Under the pieces are notes generated by a model, which ran no database searches, was not told where the DNA came from, and saw nothing but the letters and a program-made list of their open reading frames with translations. From positions 2,266,998-2,330,997 of the forward strand of contig RPFO01000015.1 in NCBI GenBank assembly GCA_009746045.1: 64,000 bases of DNA, read 5' to 3'. Numbering within the stretch: the stretch's first letter is position 1; every line of letters begins with the position of its first letter. A program made the position numbers and the translations under genes. This DNA comes from Mesostigma viride (lineage: Eukaryota > Streptophyta > Mesostigmatophyceae > Mesostigmatales > Mesostigmataceae). Of this stretch, positions 34,268 through 45,235 are shown piece after piece.

Positions 34268-34640
34268 CACTATACTATAAATTTACGGCCCGTACACGTA
34301 TACGGAAATTTTTACGGGCCGTAAATTTTACGTTCGTACGCATATACTTACCACTCGTATACTGGCCGTAAAATTTACTACCGTATACTTTTTCTCGTAT
34401 ACGGCAGTAAAGTTTACGGTAGTAAATTTTACGGTCAGTATACGAGAAACAATTTACGGTAGTAAATTTTACGGCCAGTATACGAGAAACAATTTACTGT
34501 AGTAAATTTTACGGCCAGTATACTAGAAAAAGTATACGGTAGTAAATTTTACGGCCAGTATACTAGAAAAAGTATACGGTAGTAAAAGTTTACGGCCAGT
34601 ATACTGGACAAGTATACGGGCCGTAACCTTGTGATTTGTC
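34268..34640. repeat. Left TIR and subterminal GTATAC/TTTACGG repeats
   Basis: Dense short repeats of GTAAATTTTACGG and CCGTATACTTTTTCTCGTATAC in both orientations. They mirror 40640-41122 and are typical of transposase-binding subterminal regions in CACTA elements. Confidence 0.75.
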
Positions 34641-35215
34641 CAACCTAGTGTATTGTGATTTGCGTTGTCATTTGACTTCATGGAAACATCATGTGGCAAT
34701 AATTCAAATTAATTAACAAATTAATCAATTATCAATCATTCAAACTAATGAAGAAACACATTATACTACTAAGAAACACACTAGTTGAATTAACCCTTAT
34801 CAATCATTCAAATTTCCCAGAGCATCAGCTCAACGACGTACGCGAAAATATGCCGAGCTATGGCTGCCGAGAATGCTCATAACTTTCGACTCAGGCCATG
34901 AAATTTAGTCGGGTTTGTTGCATTCGACTCGTCTTCTGATGACAAACACGCTGGTATAATTTCCGGCAGCTATCGTCCCCGATTTCGTACGTTCTCGACC
35001 TCGGCCTGCCCAGCAGATATCGCTATTTTCGACTCGATATGACGGCATTCCCTTCGTGAATAGCACGCCTGCGCCCCCCGCCCTGGCATTCGACATCTTC
35101 CCCGTAGCTATGGAGGCCCCAACAACACCTGCCGCCCCAGAAACCCGGTCGCTGGACGACGTTCTTGCCGCAGCCAGCCCTTTCGTCGGCATCGCTCCCG
35201 CCGCTCCCAAGTAGC
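34641..35215. other. CACTA interior, AT-rich then mixed; no gene called
   Basis: The AT-rich part (34680-34830) holds TTAATTAA-type runs. A plus frame of ~86 codons from 34955 to the TAG at 35213-35215 (ending VGIAPAAPK) and a minus frame on the same DNA have no recognised domain. A captured gene end is conceivable but unsupported. Confidence 0.4.
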
Positions 35216-36465
35216 TAAAGGAACTTAGGTAATGCAACGAGGGAGGGAAGCTAAGCAAGGGAGGGGAGGAAAGCTACTAAGGGAGAGGGAGGAAAGGGAA
35301 GGGCATTAAGCTATGGGATATGGGAGGGGAGGGGAAGGAAGCTAAAGGAACTTAGGTAATGCAAGGAAGGAGGGAAGCTAAGAAAGTGAGGGGAGGAAAG
35401 CTACTAAGGGAGAGGGAGGAAAGGGAAAGGCATTAAGCTATGGGATATGGGAGGGGAGGGGAAGGAAGCTAAAGGAACTTAGGTAATGCAAGGAAGGAGG
35501 GAAGCTAAGAAAGGGAAGGGGAGGAAAGTTACTAAGGGAGAGGGAGGAAAGGGGAGGGAAGCTAAGAAAGGGAAGGGGAGGAAAGTTACTAAGGGAGAGG
35601 GAGGAAAGGGGAGGGAAGCTAAGATGGGAGGGGAGGGGAAGGAAGCTAAAGGAACTTCGGTAATGCAAGGAAGCCCCAAGCTAAGAAAGGGAAGGGGAGG
35701 AAAGCTACTTAGAAGGGAGAGGGAGGAAAGGGGAGGGAAGCTAAGGGATGGGAGGGGAGAGGAAGGAAGCTAAAGGAACTTAGGTAATGCAAGGAAGGAG
35801 GGAAACTAAGAAAGGGAAGGGGAGGAAAGCTACTAAGGGAGAGGGACGAAAGGGGAGGGAAGCTCAGGGATGGGAGGGGAGGGGAAGGAAGCTAAAGGAT
35901 CTTAGGTGCTGCAAGGAGGGAAGCTAAGAAAGGGAAGGGGAGGAAAGCTACTAAGGGAGAGGGACGAAAGGGGAGGGCATTAAGCTATGGGACATGGGAG
36001 AGGAGAGGAAGGAAGCTAAAGGAACTTAGGTAATGCAAGGAAGGAGGTAAGCTAACAAAGGGAAGGGGAGGAAAGCTACTTAGAAGGGAGAGGGACGAAA
36101 GGGGAGGGAAGCTCAGGGATGGGAGGGGAGAGGAAGGAAGCTAAATGAACTTAGGTAATGCAACGAGGGAGGGAAGCTAAGCAAGGGAGGGGAGGAAAGC
36201 TACTAAGGGAGAGGGAGGAAAGGGAAGGGCATTAAGCTATGGGATATGGGAGGGGAGGGGAAGGAAGCTGAAGGAACTTAGGTAATGCAAGGAAGGAGGG
36301 AAGCTAAGAAAGGGAGGGGAGGAAAGCTACAAAGGGAGAGGGAGGAAAGGGAAAGGCATTAAGCTATGGGATATGGGAGGGGAGGGGAAGGAAGCTATAG
36401 GAACTTAAGTAATGCAAGGAAGGAGGGAAGCTAAGAAGGGAGGGGAGGGGAGGGAAGCTAGCGGC
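35216..36465. repeat. Purine-rich minisatellite, ~125-bp units, about 10 copies
   Basis: The plus strand is almost all A/G. Each unit carries AACTTAGGTAATGCAA, AGGAAAGCTACTAAGG and GGGAGGGGA blocks, spaced mostly 122-128 bp with one longer gap. Frames through it are compositional artefacts. Confidence 0.9.
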
Positions 36466-39310
36466 CCACATGCATCTCTCCCTCGACAAGGAACAAGCGC
36501 ATGCACCCACCCACCCCACATGCACCCCTCCCTTTACAAGAAACAAGCATGTGGGCCCACCTACTGCAATGCATCCCCCCCTTGATAAAGAACACACACA
36601 TGCACCCACCCACCGCGCATGCATCCCTCCCTTGACAAGGAAGAAGCATGTGCACCCACCCACCCCACCTGCGTCCCTCCCTTGACAAGGAACAATTTCA
36701 TGCACCCACCCACCCACATGCATCTCTACCTTGACAAGGAACAAGAGCATGCACCTACCCACCGCGCATGCATCCCTCCCTTGACAAGGAACAAGCATGT
36801 GTACCCACCCACCCCACATGCATCCATCCCTTTACAAGAAACAAGCACGTGAACCCACCTAATGCACAAGCATCCCTCCCTTGATAAGGAACAAGCACGT
36901 GCACCCACCCACCCCACATGCATCCCTCCCTCGACAAGAAACAAGCATGTGGGCCCACCTACTGCAATGCATCCCTCCCTTGATAAAGAACACACACATG
37001 CACCCACCCACCGCGCATGCATCCCTCCCTTGACAAGGAAGAAGCATGTGCACCCACCCACCCCACCTGCGTCCCTCCCTTGACAAGGAGCAATTTCATG
37101 CACCCACCCACCCACATGCATCTCTACCTTGACAAGGAACAAGAGCATGCACCTACCCACCGTGCATGCATCCCTCCCTTGACAAGGAACAAGCATGTGT
37201 ACCCACCCACCCCACATGCATCCATCCCTTTACAAGAAACAAGCACGTGAACCCACCTAATGCACAAGCATCCCTCCCTTGATAAGGAACAAGCACGTGC
37301 ACCCACCCACCCCACATGCACCCCTCCCTCGACAAGGAACAAGCACGTGCACCCACCCACCCCACATGCACCCCTCCCTTTACAAGAAACAAGCATGTGG
37401 GCCCACCTACTGCAATGCATCCCTCCCTTGATAAAGAACACACACATGCACCCACCCACCGCGCATGCATCCCTCCCTTGACAAGGAAGAAGCATGTGCA
37501 CCCACCCACCCCACCTGCGTCCCTCCCTTGACAAGGAGCAATTTCATGCACCCACCCACCCACATGCATCTCTACCTTGACAAGGAACAAGAGCATGCAC
37601 CTACCCACCGCGCATGCATCCCTCCCTTGACAAGGAACAAGCATGTGTACCCACCCACCCCACATGCATCCATCCCTTTACAAGAAACAAGCACGTGAAC
37701 CCACCTAATGCACAAGCATCCCTCCCTTGATAAGGAACAAGCACGTGCACCCACCCACCCCACATGCATCCCTCCCTCGACAAGAAACAAGCATGTGGGC
37801 CCACCTACTGCAATGCATCCCTCCCTTGATAAAGAACACACACATGCACCCACCCACCGCGCATGCATCCCTCCCTTGACAAGGAAGAAGCATGTGCACC
37901 CACCCACCCCACCTGCGTCCCTCCCTTGACAAGGAGCAATTTCATGCACCCACCCACCCACATGCATCTCTACCTTGACAAGGAACAAGAGCATGCACCT
38001 ACCCACCGCGCATGCATCCCTCCCTTGACAAGGAACAAGCATGTGTACCCACCCACCCCACATGCATCCCTCCCTTTACAAGAAACAAGCACGTGAACCC
38101 ACCTAATGCACAAGCATCCCTCCCTTGATAAGGAACAAGCACGTGCACCCACCCACCCCACATGCATCCCTCCCTCGACAAGAAACAAGCATGTGGGCCC
38201 ACCTACTGCAATGCATCCCTCCCTTGATAAAGAACACACACATGCACCCACCCACCGCGCATGCATCCCTCCCTTGACAAGGAAGAAGCATGTGCACCCA
38301 CCCACCCCACCTGCGTCCCTCCCTTGACAAGGAGCAATTTCATGCACCCACCCACCCACATGCATCTCTACCTTGACAAGGAACAAGAGCATGCACCTAC
38401 CCACCGCGCATGCATCCCTCCCTTGACAAGGAACAAGCATGTGTACCCACCCACCCCACATGCATCCATCCCTTTACAAGAAACAAGCACGTGAACCCAC
38501 CTATTAATGCACAAGCATCCCTCCCTTGATAAGGAACAAGCACGTGCACCCACCCACCCCACATGCACCCCTCCCTCGACAAGGAACAAGCACGTGCACC
38601 CACCCACCCCACATGCACCCCTCCCTTTACAAGAAACAAGCATGTGGGCCCACCTACTGCAATGCATCCCTCCCTTGATAAAGAACACACACATGCACCC
38701 ACCCACCGCGCATGCATCCCTCCCTTGACAAGGAAGAAGCATGTGCACCCACCCACCCCACCTGCGTCCCTCCCTTGACAAGGAACAATTTCATGCACCC
38801 ACCCACCCACATGCATCTCTACCTTGACAAGGAACAAGAGCATGCACCTACCCACCGCGCATGCATCCCTCCCTTGACAAGGAACAAGCATGTGTACCCA
38901 CCCACCCCACATGCATCCATCCCTTTACAAGAAACAAGCACGTGAACCCACCTAATGCACAAGCATCCCTCCCTTGATAAGGAACAAGCACGTGCACCCA
39001 CCCACCCCACATGCACCCCTCCCTTGACAAGGAACAAGCGCGTGCACCCACCCACCCCACATGCATCCCTCCTTTGACAAGGAACAAGCGCGTGCACCCA
39101 CCCACCCCACGTGCATCCCTCCCTTGACAAGGAACAAGCACGTGCACTCACCCACCCCACATGCATCCCTACTTTGACAGGAAAAAGCACTTGCACTCAC
39201 CCACCCCACATGCATCCCTCCCTTGACAGGGAAAAAGTGCGTTCACCCACCCACCCACACGCATTCCTCTCTTGACAACGAACAAGCACGTGAACCTACC
39301 TACCCACTAG
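36466..39310. repeat. ~50-bp satellite with 398/448-bp higher-order repeats
   Basis: The basic unit reads TGCATCCCTCCCTTGACAAG then GAACAAGCACGTGCACCCAC and ends CCACCCCACA. Diverged monomers recur in fixed order, giving higher-order periods of 398 bp (eight monomers) or 448-451 bp (nine). Neither 50 nor 398 is a multiple of three, so the long minus-strand frames (136-171 codons) are not conserved coding. Confidence 0.9.
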
Positions 39311-40080
39311 CATGGCACGAAGGCATACCTTACAATAGCATGGCGTTGCCAAAGCGAAAAAAGAGATCTCGGTGGGGAGAAATTGCCCAGCAAAACTGAC
39401 AACCATGCAAGGCAAAAAACTTGAATAACTTACGGTGGACATCGGCACATAATGAGTAGCCCAGATGTGCCGGGTGTAGAGTAAACGAGGCCGAAAATGT
39501 CGCGTAACTCAAAGGCATCTTTAGTAGCCTGTCAAGCGACGGGAACGAGTGGAAACCTGAAGAATGGCAAAAGACATTAAGTCGACTGCCATACATAAAA
39601 GATAGAGAATCAGTAGTACACAGCTCCCCTCATGGAGCAGTAAGCAAATGAGCGATGATTAACAAAGTGTGAGACAGATAGTCTATGCGACTCCTTGCGA
39701 CTAAACGTGGCATGCATATGCGGGCGCTGATTAGGAACATTGGCTTACTTTGTTTAGCGTAATGCGATTGCAGTAGCTTCGTGAAATGCCGCATGCGCAC
39801 GATGTCACGAAATTTAAATTTCCTTTAGGAACAAAGACGAACAAATTGATGAAGCTGGCTAAGGACTACGCCATGGTAGGCTAGCTGTATCGGAGAGAGC
39901 GCTGTAGATGGCTGGAAAAATGATAACTCAATCATGCTAAACTGCGGCTCCAAAGGCTTGTTCTAGTGCGTCTTTGGCTTTCTTCTTCTTCAGGCGCAAT
40001 AAGCCCGCGATTCTTTTTTAGTCCAAATATTCTTTCACCACTACTGACCGGCTGGCGACTGCAAATCGGCATGGCCGGCT
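39311..40080. other. CACTA interior, no gene seen
   Basis: About 770 bp of mixed composition. The frame at 39330-39596 (minus) has no recognised features. Confidence 0.4.
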
Positions 40081-40639
40081 AATTATGAGGCAAGCGTTGC
40101 AAGGGCAGACGCTTGTGATCGTTGATAAATTCGAAAAATCGTTCTCGCCCGGCGCGGCGGTTCACAACTCCCCACCTGCAAACTCGACTAGCACAGGTAC
40201 GGGGGCGTTCCTGAAACCAGTCCCGTACACGCAACCGTTCTATCCGGCCCTCGGCAAATATAGAATCTCTGCTGCACTTCCGCGGCGTGGGACACAACAA
40301 CAACAACAACAACTTCCGCGGCGTGGGATTCAACTAACTAACTAACTAACTTCCGCGGCGTGGGAACCAACAACAAGAACAAGAACAAGAACAAGAACAA
40401 CACGCAACCGCTCTGTGCCGTACCTAGAACGGGACAAGTACAAGACCGTATCGGCCAGTATAGATTCTCTGCTGCCCATGTGCGGCGTGGGACACAACAA
40501 CAACAACAACAACAACAACAAGACCGTAACCGGGGTCCGTTTCGGTTACGGCCCCGTACTAGGCTCGGTTCGGTGTACGCGGCGTGTACGTAGCGTGACA
40601 TTCATTCTAGTGGACGCCAAGTGGACGTAAAAAATGGCC
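40081..40639. repeat. Microsatellites with repeated TTCCGCGGCGTGGGA block
   Basis: (CAA)n, (CTAA)n and (CAAGAA)n runs alternate with TTCCGCGGCGTGGGA near 40278, 40311 and 40350 and a variant, TGCGGCGTGGGA, near 40481. TATAGA(A/T)TCTCTGCTGC precedes two of them, indicating local duplication. Confidence 0.75.
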
Positions 40640-41122
40640 TGTAAGGCATACGACACAAAGTATACTTGCCGTAAATGTTACGGCCCGTATACTTTGTGTC
40701 GTTTACGGTAGTAAATTTACTGCAGCATACGACACAAAGTATACGGGCCGTAAAGTTTACGGCCCGTATACTTTTTGTCGTATACTAAAGTAAAATTTAC
40801 TAAAGTATACGACAAAAAGTATACGGTAGTAATTTTTACGGCCCGTATACTTTTTTCGTATACTAAAGTAAAATTTACTAAAGTATACGACAAAAAGTAT
40901 ACGGGCCGTAAAACTTACGGCCCGTATACTTTTTGTCGTATACTTTAGTAAACTTTACTAAAGTATACGACAAAAAGTATACGGGCCGTAAGTTTTACGG
41001 CCCGTATACTTTTTGTCGTATATTGAAGTAAAGTTTACGTACCGTATACGGATCCCGTATACGTTTACGGGCCGTATACGGGGCCCGTATACGTGTACGG
41101 GCCGTAAGTTTATAGTATAGTG
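40640..41122. repeat. Right subterminal palindromes and TIR of the CACTA element
   Basis: At least six near-palindromic units of the type ACGACAAAAAGTATACGGG / CCCGTATACTTTTTGTCGT, joined by CCGTAAATTTTACGG-type centres, end in the TIR CACTATACTATAAA (minus strand). Confidence 0.8.
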
Positions 41123-41752
41123 CAGAGCCTGCTCCAGCAGACTTGGCCTGGTCTGGGCAGTCACGTCGCCAATGACCTGTCCTGCCACAGCCAAAGCACT
41201 TGTCATCCTTCCCAGCAGCAGCCTTCTTCAGGCCACCCTGGTTCTGGCTGCTCTGACTGGCCTGGGTGCCCTGGCCCTGGCTCTTGCCTTGCCCTTGGCC
41301 ACCCTTGTTCTGCTGACCTCCCTGGTGACCCCCAGCCTGCTGCTGACCCTTGCCTTTGGATCCCTGCTGCTGGCCCTTGCCACCCTGGTTACCATTCTGC
41401 CTGCGCCTGTTAGCCCTCTGACGCCTACTAGGCCTGGGATCTGCCTGAGCACCCTGCCCAGGGGCATCTCCATCATGGACCTGATGAGCGGAGGCTGTAG
41501 AGGCACCAGTCACCTGGATTGCCTTGCAAGCAGCATTGTCAGATGGGCGGATATTGAAAATAACCCTTTGCAAGGCTGTCCATGTCCCATCTGTCTGATC
41601 AGCAAACATCCTAGCTGCATTTCTCCCATCCACACTCAGCCCCATGCGATCCAGGAAGTAATCTGCCACTGCTCTGTCAGTCAGATTGAAGCCATGCTTG
41701 GCCCCCTTCTCCCTGATGCGTGTGAGCCGCTGCAGCTCCTCAGCTACTGTGC
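41123..41752 (-). pseudogene. gag: Element A gag, C-terminal part with CCHC knuckle
   Basis: Continues the A gag after the G insertion, in frame once the 4-bp duplication is discounted: GTVAEELQRLTRIREKGAKH, then DYFLDRMGLSVDGRNAAR. A Gln/Gly/Lys-rich linker leads to one knuckle, CFGCGRTGHWRRDC (C-x2-C-x4-H-x4-C). The frame then runs into the CACTA TIR. It was apparently intact before the two insertions. Confidence 0.85.
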
Positions 41753-41756
41753 CCTT

Positions 41757-42494
41757 GTTTAACACGTATGGCTATTTAAAATAGCGCCTTGATGATTGAG
41801 AATGAATGCGAAAGACCTTTGACTTCCTATGCGTCACAGCGCACGATGGTGGCTTAAGAATACTTGTCACACAACACGAATAAGCTCAAACCCGGAAAAC
41901 CGGTTTCGTATATTACAATGTTACCACACAGATTAAAACACTCAATGCGGGAAGACTTACACCCAGTAGGCGAGGGATTCACACTCGAGCCCACAGGAGG
42001 ATTACACTCCAGGATTAAGCGATGGTTAATAATCTGCAGAGCAACGTGGTAAATTACGATACAAGGTCCGGATTTTTGGCATAGCTCGTGCCTTGCCTAT
42101 TTTGTCCCTTCGTCCCCGTTGGTGGCTGCGCCTGGCGCTGCCAACCAGGCATGACGTCAGGTCCGCGGGGACGGGCTTCTCGAACCGTCTAGAACACATT
42201 AAAGACCAGTACGGCTAGAGGCCTCTCCTGAAAAATATCCAAATGTCCGTAGGAACCATCATAACGCATGTGCAGTGCCACTTGGCTGTCCCGTAACTCC
42301 CGTTCAGGCGCTAGGGCTGCCTACGGCGCAAAGGCCAAGTTCGTCAGCAAAACTTCAACACTTACTTCCGCACGGATTGCCTCGGCTGCCAACTATATAC
42401 TATGGCCTCGGCACTGGCGCCGGATTACGGTCGGCGCCGATCAACCGGGACGGATAATTTAATACCACAAATGGCATGTTGCATCCGTGCAACA
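41757..42494 (-). repeat. Element G 3' LTR
   Basis: Minus-strand start TGTTGCACGGATG, end CGTGTTAAAC. It matches 61535-62272 at a constant offset of 19778. The 3' dinucleotide is AC, not the usual CA. Confidence 0.9.
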
Positions 42495-42744
42495 CACCTC
42501 CCCCCCCCAACAAAAGAGGCGGCTACTCCTGTAGCCGGGACTTATAAATGACTGTATACATGGTCACTGTTCCCTTCCAGGGCACGCAACGTGCCAATTG
42601 TCACCATCGGTGCAGGCGATGATTTACGGCGCCGGGCGGTAAGGGCTCGGGCGGTGACCCCCACGAGCGGGGCCCCCACGGGCATGCCCGCGCAGAGGTG
42701 CGGCCGGGCGTTGACGCCGGTGGACACGCTCAGCCGGCGCGGCC

Positions 42745-43233
42745 TCAGCCGGCTCGGGAAGAGGCAGGCCATACCCCATTGGCCTGGACTAGGGCATGCT
42801 GGAAGGTGAGTTGCCGCTCGCCGGCGCGTGCATCATGGCGTTTGGCCAGGTTGACATCCCGCAGCGCCTCCAGTGGGAAAACGCTCAAGAAGGCGGCGAG
42901 GAACTTGGCTGGGTAGCCGTCCATGCTCTGAGGGCGGGCAGCTATGGCTTCATTTGCCTTGTCCTCAGTGACCGTGAAGCGCGAGATGAGGCGCTCTAGG
43001 TCCGAGCTGATGACGACCGTTATTGCAGTATTTGCCAACGTGAATGCCTCTCCAACGGGTTGTACTGGAGGGTAAACTCCTGTCGCCGGCACCACATGGC
43101 TATACGGGGCCGAAGTCCTTCCCCCCCCTGCGGCTGTGCACGTGCCCTCACGTGCAGGGGTGCTGCCGGCGAGGCGCACGGAATGGTCAACAGTGTCAAC
43201 CTCCGCGGTTGTGGCGCCACAGAAGAGGAAGGG
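42745..43233 (-). CDS. Element G: C-terminal extension after RNase H, unknown function
   Basis: Continues in frame from 51335 once the H insertion and its AAGGG duplication are removed (DPMSP | FLFCGATTAEVDT). It adds ~160 residues after RNase H. No integrase features are present: no HHCC finger and no D,D-35-E. It has a Gly/Pro-rich stretch, then a helical segment (LERLISRFTVTEDKANEAIA, FLSVFPLEALRDVNLAKR). A gypsy pol would normally have integrase here. It may be a replaced or recombined end of the element, or a capsid-like fragment. Unrecognised. Confidence 0.5.
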   Translation of the reverse strand, partial: PFLFCGATTAEVDTVDHSVRLAGSTPAREGTCTAAGGGRTSAPYSHVVPATGVYPPVQPVGEAFTLANTAITVVISSDLERLISRFTVTEDKANEAIAARPQSMDGYPAKFLAAFLSVFPLEALRDVNLAKRHDARAGERQLTFQHALVQANGVWPASSRAG

Positions 43234-44012
43234 TGTAACAAGCAAAAATGACTTTGTTGTTACATCCTTTGTTTTGTGAATGTTTGGCTTTTATTCGAGG
43301 ACTTTTGGATCAGTATTGAGAAAGTTATGAGGTTTCTAAGACGACGGTACTTGGAGCTGATACTTTGTCAACCAACTGATAGGAACCCTCATTGGTCGTG
43401 GCCTGATCCACGTAGGGTTGTAGTTTGTTGGCTGATACTACTGATAGGAGCCCTCATTGGTCGTGGCCTGATCCACGTGGGGTTGTAGTTTGTTAGTTGG
43501 TACTATTGAGTCTTAAATGCTCCTTTGGGACTTCAGTGCTTACGACAGATTTAGGATCTCATGGAAAGATTCTGCCAGGCTGTGTGTGGTGTTGTTCTGT
43601 TCTGTGTGACTAGGATGGATACGAAGATCTTGTATAGAATCCCATGGTTCTGATTGGTTCTCTTCAGGCTAAGGTTGGAGCAAGTTCGACAAGCACGTCG
43701 ATATCAAGGACGTGGGGTCGCCATTGTTGCTACGTTGGTTTTGATTCACCATGGTATAATAAAGCTTGTCTTTGTTGTCCATCCATAAGAGCCCCTTGGC
43801 TATAGACGTCCTTCAGTTCCACAGAGGTCGTCTATACACGAGCTTGTCTTTGTGTCTACAAGGGGTTGTGATTCCCTAAATCACGTGCTGTGGAATTTCC
43901 ATCTCAACGTTGCTCGGATACTTGAAGTTCTGCGACTCAGGAAAGCAACCCAGGTAAAAGATCTTTCATATTGGACTGTGGATGATGTTGATGATCATTT
44001 TTAGTCGTTACA
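43234..44012 (+). repeat. Element H 5' LTR
   Basis: 779 bp. TATAATAAAGC near 43755 could serve as a TATA box or polyadenylation signal. Confidence 0.9.
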
Positions 44013-44028
44013 TTGGTATCGGGGATCT
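44013..44028 (+). other. Element H primer-binding site
   Basis: TTGGTATCGGGGATC directly follows the LTR and resembles an initiator-tRNA-Met complement. Confidence 0.6.
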
Positions 44029-44239
44029 CTACTTTGGTGTTTCTCTTGAAGTCGCAACCTTCCGGGTAGTACAACGTTGATCAGATGTCTGTCATCCGAG
44101 AAGATTCATAGAGTTGCGGAAAACTTACGGTGTTACAGACTGAGACACATCCTGATGTGACTGTCTTGCTCTGTAACACTAGAAGTCAGCCGTAACCGTT
44201 GTCTCTACTAGGCAGACGATCGCGACTCCATGTGGAAGT

Positions 44240-44480
44240 ATGAGTAGTTCGAAGACACAATCACCTTTACCCCCTACTAATCAAGGTTTGGGAGATCCGT
44301 CATCATCTCTGGAACCCATTGCTAGGGAAGGTGCTGAGACAACTACTCATACTCCACGGCGTCAACTTAATTTCAATCGTACTTCTATGACTGAAGTGAG
44401 GCGGGTTACACAATCACCTTCATCCCTACGGAACCAGGTGTGGGCGACTTCTTCTCCTTCACCTCTCCCTAGAAAAGGGT
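44240..44480 (+). pseudogene. Element H gag-like N-terminus, truncated
   Basis: ATG 44240 (MSSSKTQSPLPP) begins ~80 Ser/Pro/Thr-rich residues, as at the N-termini of many gags, before composition changes at about 44480. There is no capsid core or zinc knuckle, so the assignment rests on position after the LTR. Confidence 0.35.
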
Positions 44481-45235
44481 GTTGCATAAGCCATTATTAA
44501 CGCACCACTAAGTCACCGTCCCTTTCTTTAAATTCGTGCAATATTTCATTGACAAGCGTCCTTACTTACGGGCTTTCGGCTGGCTGGCCGCATCGTGCTG
44601 AAGTCCGACCACCGCCCTGTCTGTCGTGGCTGCTGACGCCGCAGTCTCTGCCTAGCTCCAAACATCTTTATATATTAGCATTACGCAAGTGTTGCTACGT
44701 TTCGAGCAGGGCCATGCGGAGTGTTGGGCCAGTAGCTCAGCAGGTCCGGCTCCAGAATCCTGCTAGGAGCTGTCTTTTTTCCCTGCAGGCTCTGTTTTCG
44801 GCCAGGCCGACATGGCGCTACGGGTTATGGCTGAGCCGACGCAATGTTGCTGCCGACGGCACCTATCACCCGGTTTCCGGGTTGCGGCTGCACGCACGAC
44901 CACCACCGCGACCGCCTGACGACGTCGCCGTCTAAGGTTGTTTTTTTTTCCCGGTGCTGCTTTTCTTTGACGACATTTTTACGGTGTGGCTCAGGTTACA
45001 CCTCGTGTCTTTTGAGGGTGGCTCCGGATGAGCGGACAGTAGGGATTCATGGCTGCCTTTTTACGCAAGGTTCCTTTTGCACTCACTTGACAATCTTTCA
45101 GGATCCTTTTCTTCGGTGCATGGGCAGCCTACCCTTGCTGTTTAAGGACTGTGGCACGTCCTTAATTCACGCGTCGCCAAACATTTGTTTCAGTTGTGGG
45201 GGAAACTCTTCCTTTTCTTGTTGAGCATCATGACA
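44481..45235 (+). other. Block of different composition in H, possible captured exon
   Basis: CTGTCTTTTTTCCCTGCAG near 44770-44789 looks like a 3' splice site and is followed by an open ~48-codon stretch ending in TAA at 44934-44936. The protein (ARPTWRYGLWLSRRN...) is not recognised. No ends or target duplication were found. Confidence 0.25.

Larger units (their letters stand above)
34268..41122. mobile_element. CACTA-like DNA transposon, non-autonomous (6.86 kb), inserted in A
   Basis: Both ends begin CACTATACTATAAA and continue through TTACGGCCCGTACACG, giving a TIR of about 38 bp with one mismatch. CACTA ends plus many subterminal repeats are the hallmark of the En/Spm (CACTA) superfamily. 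It separates A gag (zinc knuckle side, 41123 onward) from A pol. Flanks share only TG (minus strand), so a 3-bp duplication is not proven. The interior is satellite-like DNA without a recognisable transposase, so movement would need a helper. Confidence 0.8.

Noticed and set aside
34955-35215. 86-codon plus-strand ORF ending VGIAPAAPK, with a 117-codon minus ORF on the same DNA
   Set aside because: No domain, no conserved partner and a GC-rich double-open region. Insufficient evidence for a gene.
36364-39215. Series of 125-171-codon minus-strand ORFs
   Set aside because: They lie in a 50-bp satellite whose monomer and higher-order lengths are not multiples of three, and the frames change from copy to copy.
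36466-39310. CRISPR-like regular repeats
   Set aside because: The repeats are contiguous diverged monomers without unique spacers or cas genes, in eukaryotic transposon DNA.
34262-41126. Perfect 3-bp target duplication for the CACTA element
   Set aside because: The flanking triplets are CCA and CAG on the plus strand. Only two bases match, so a 3-bp duplication is not claimed.
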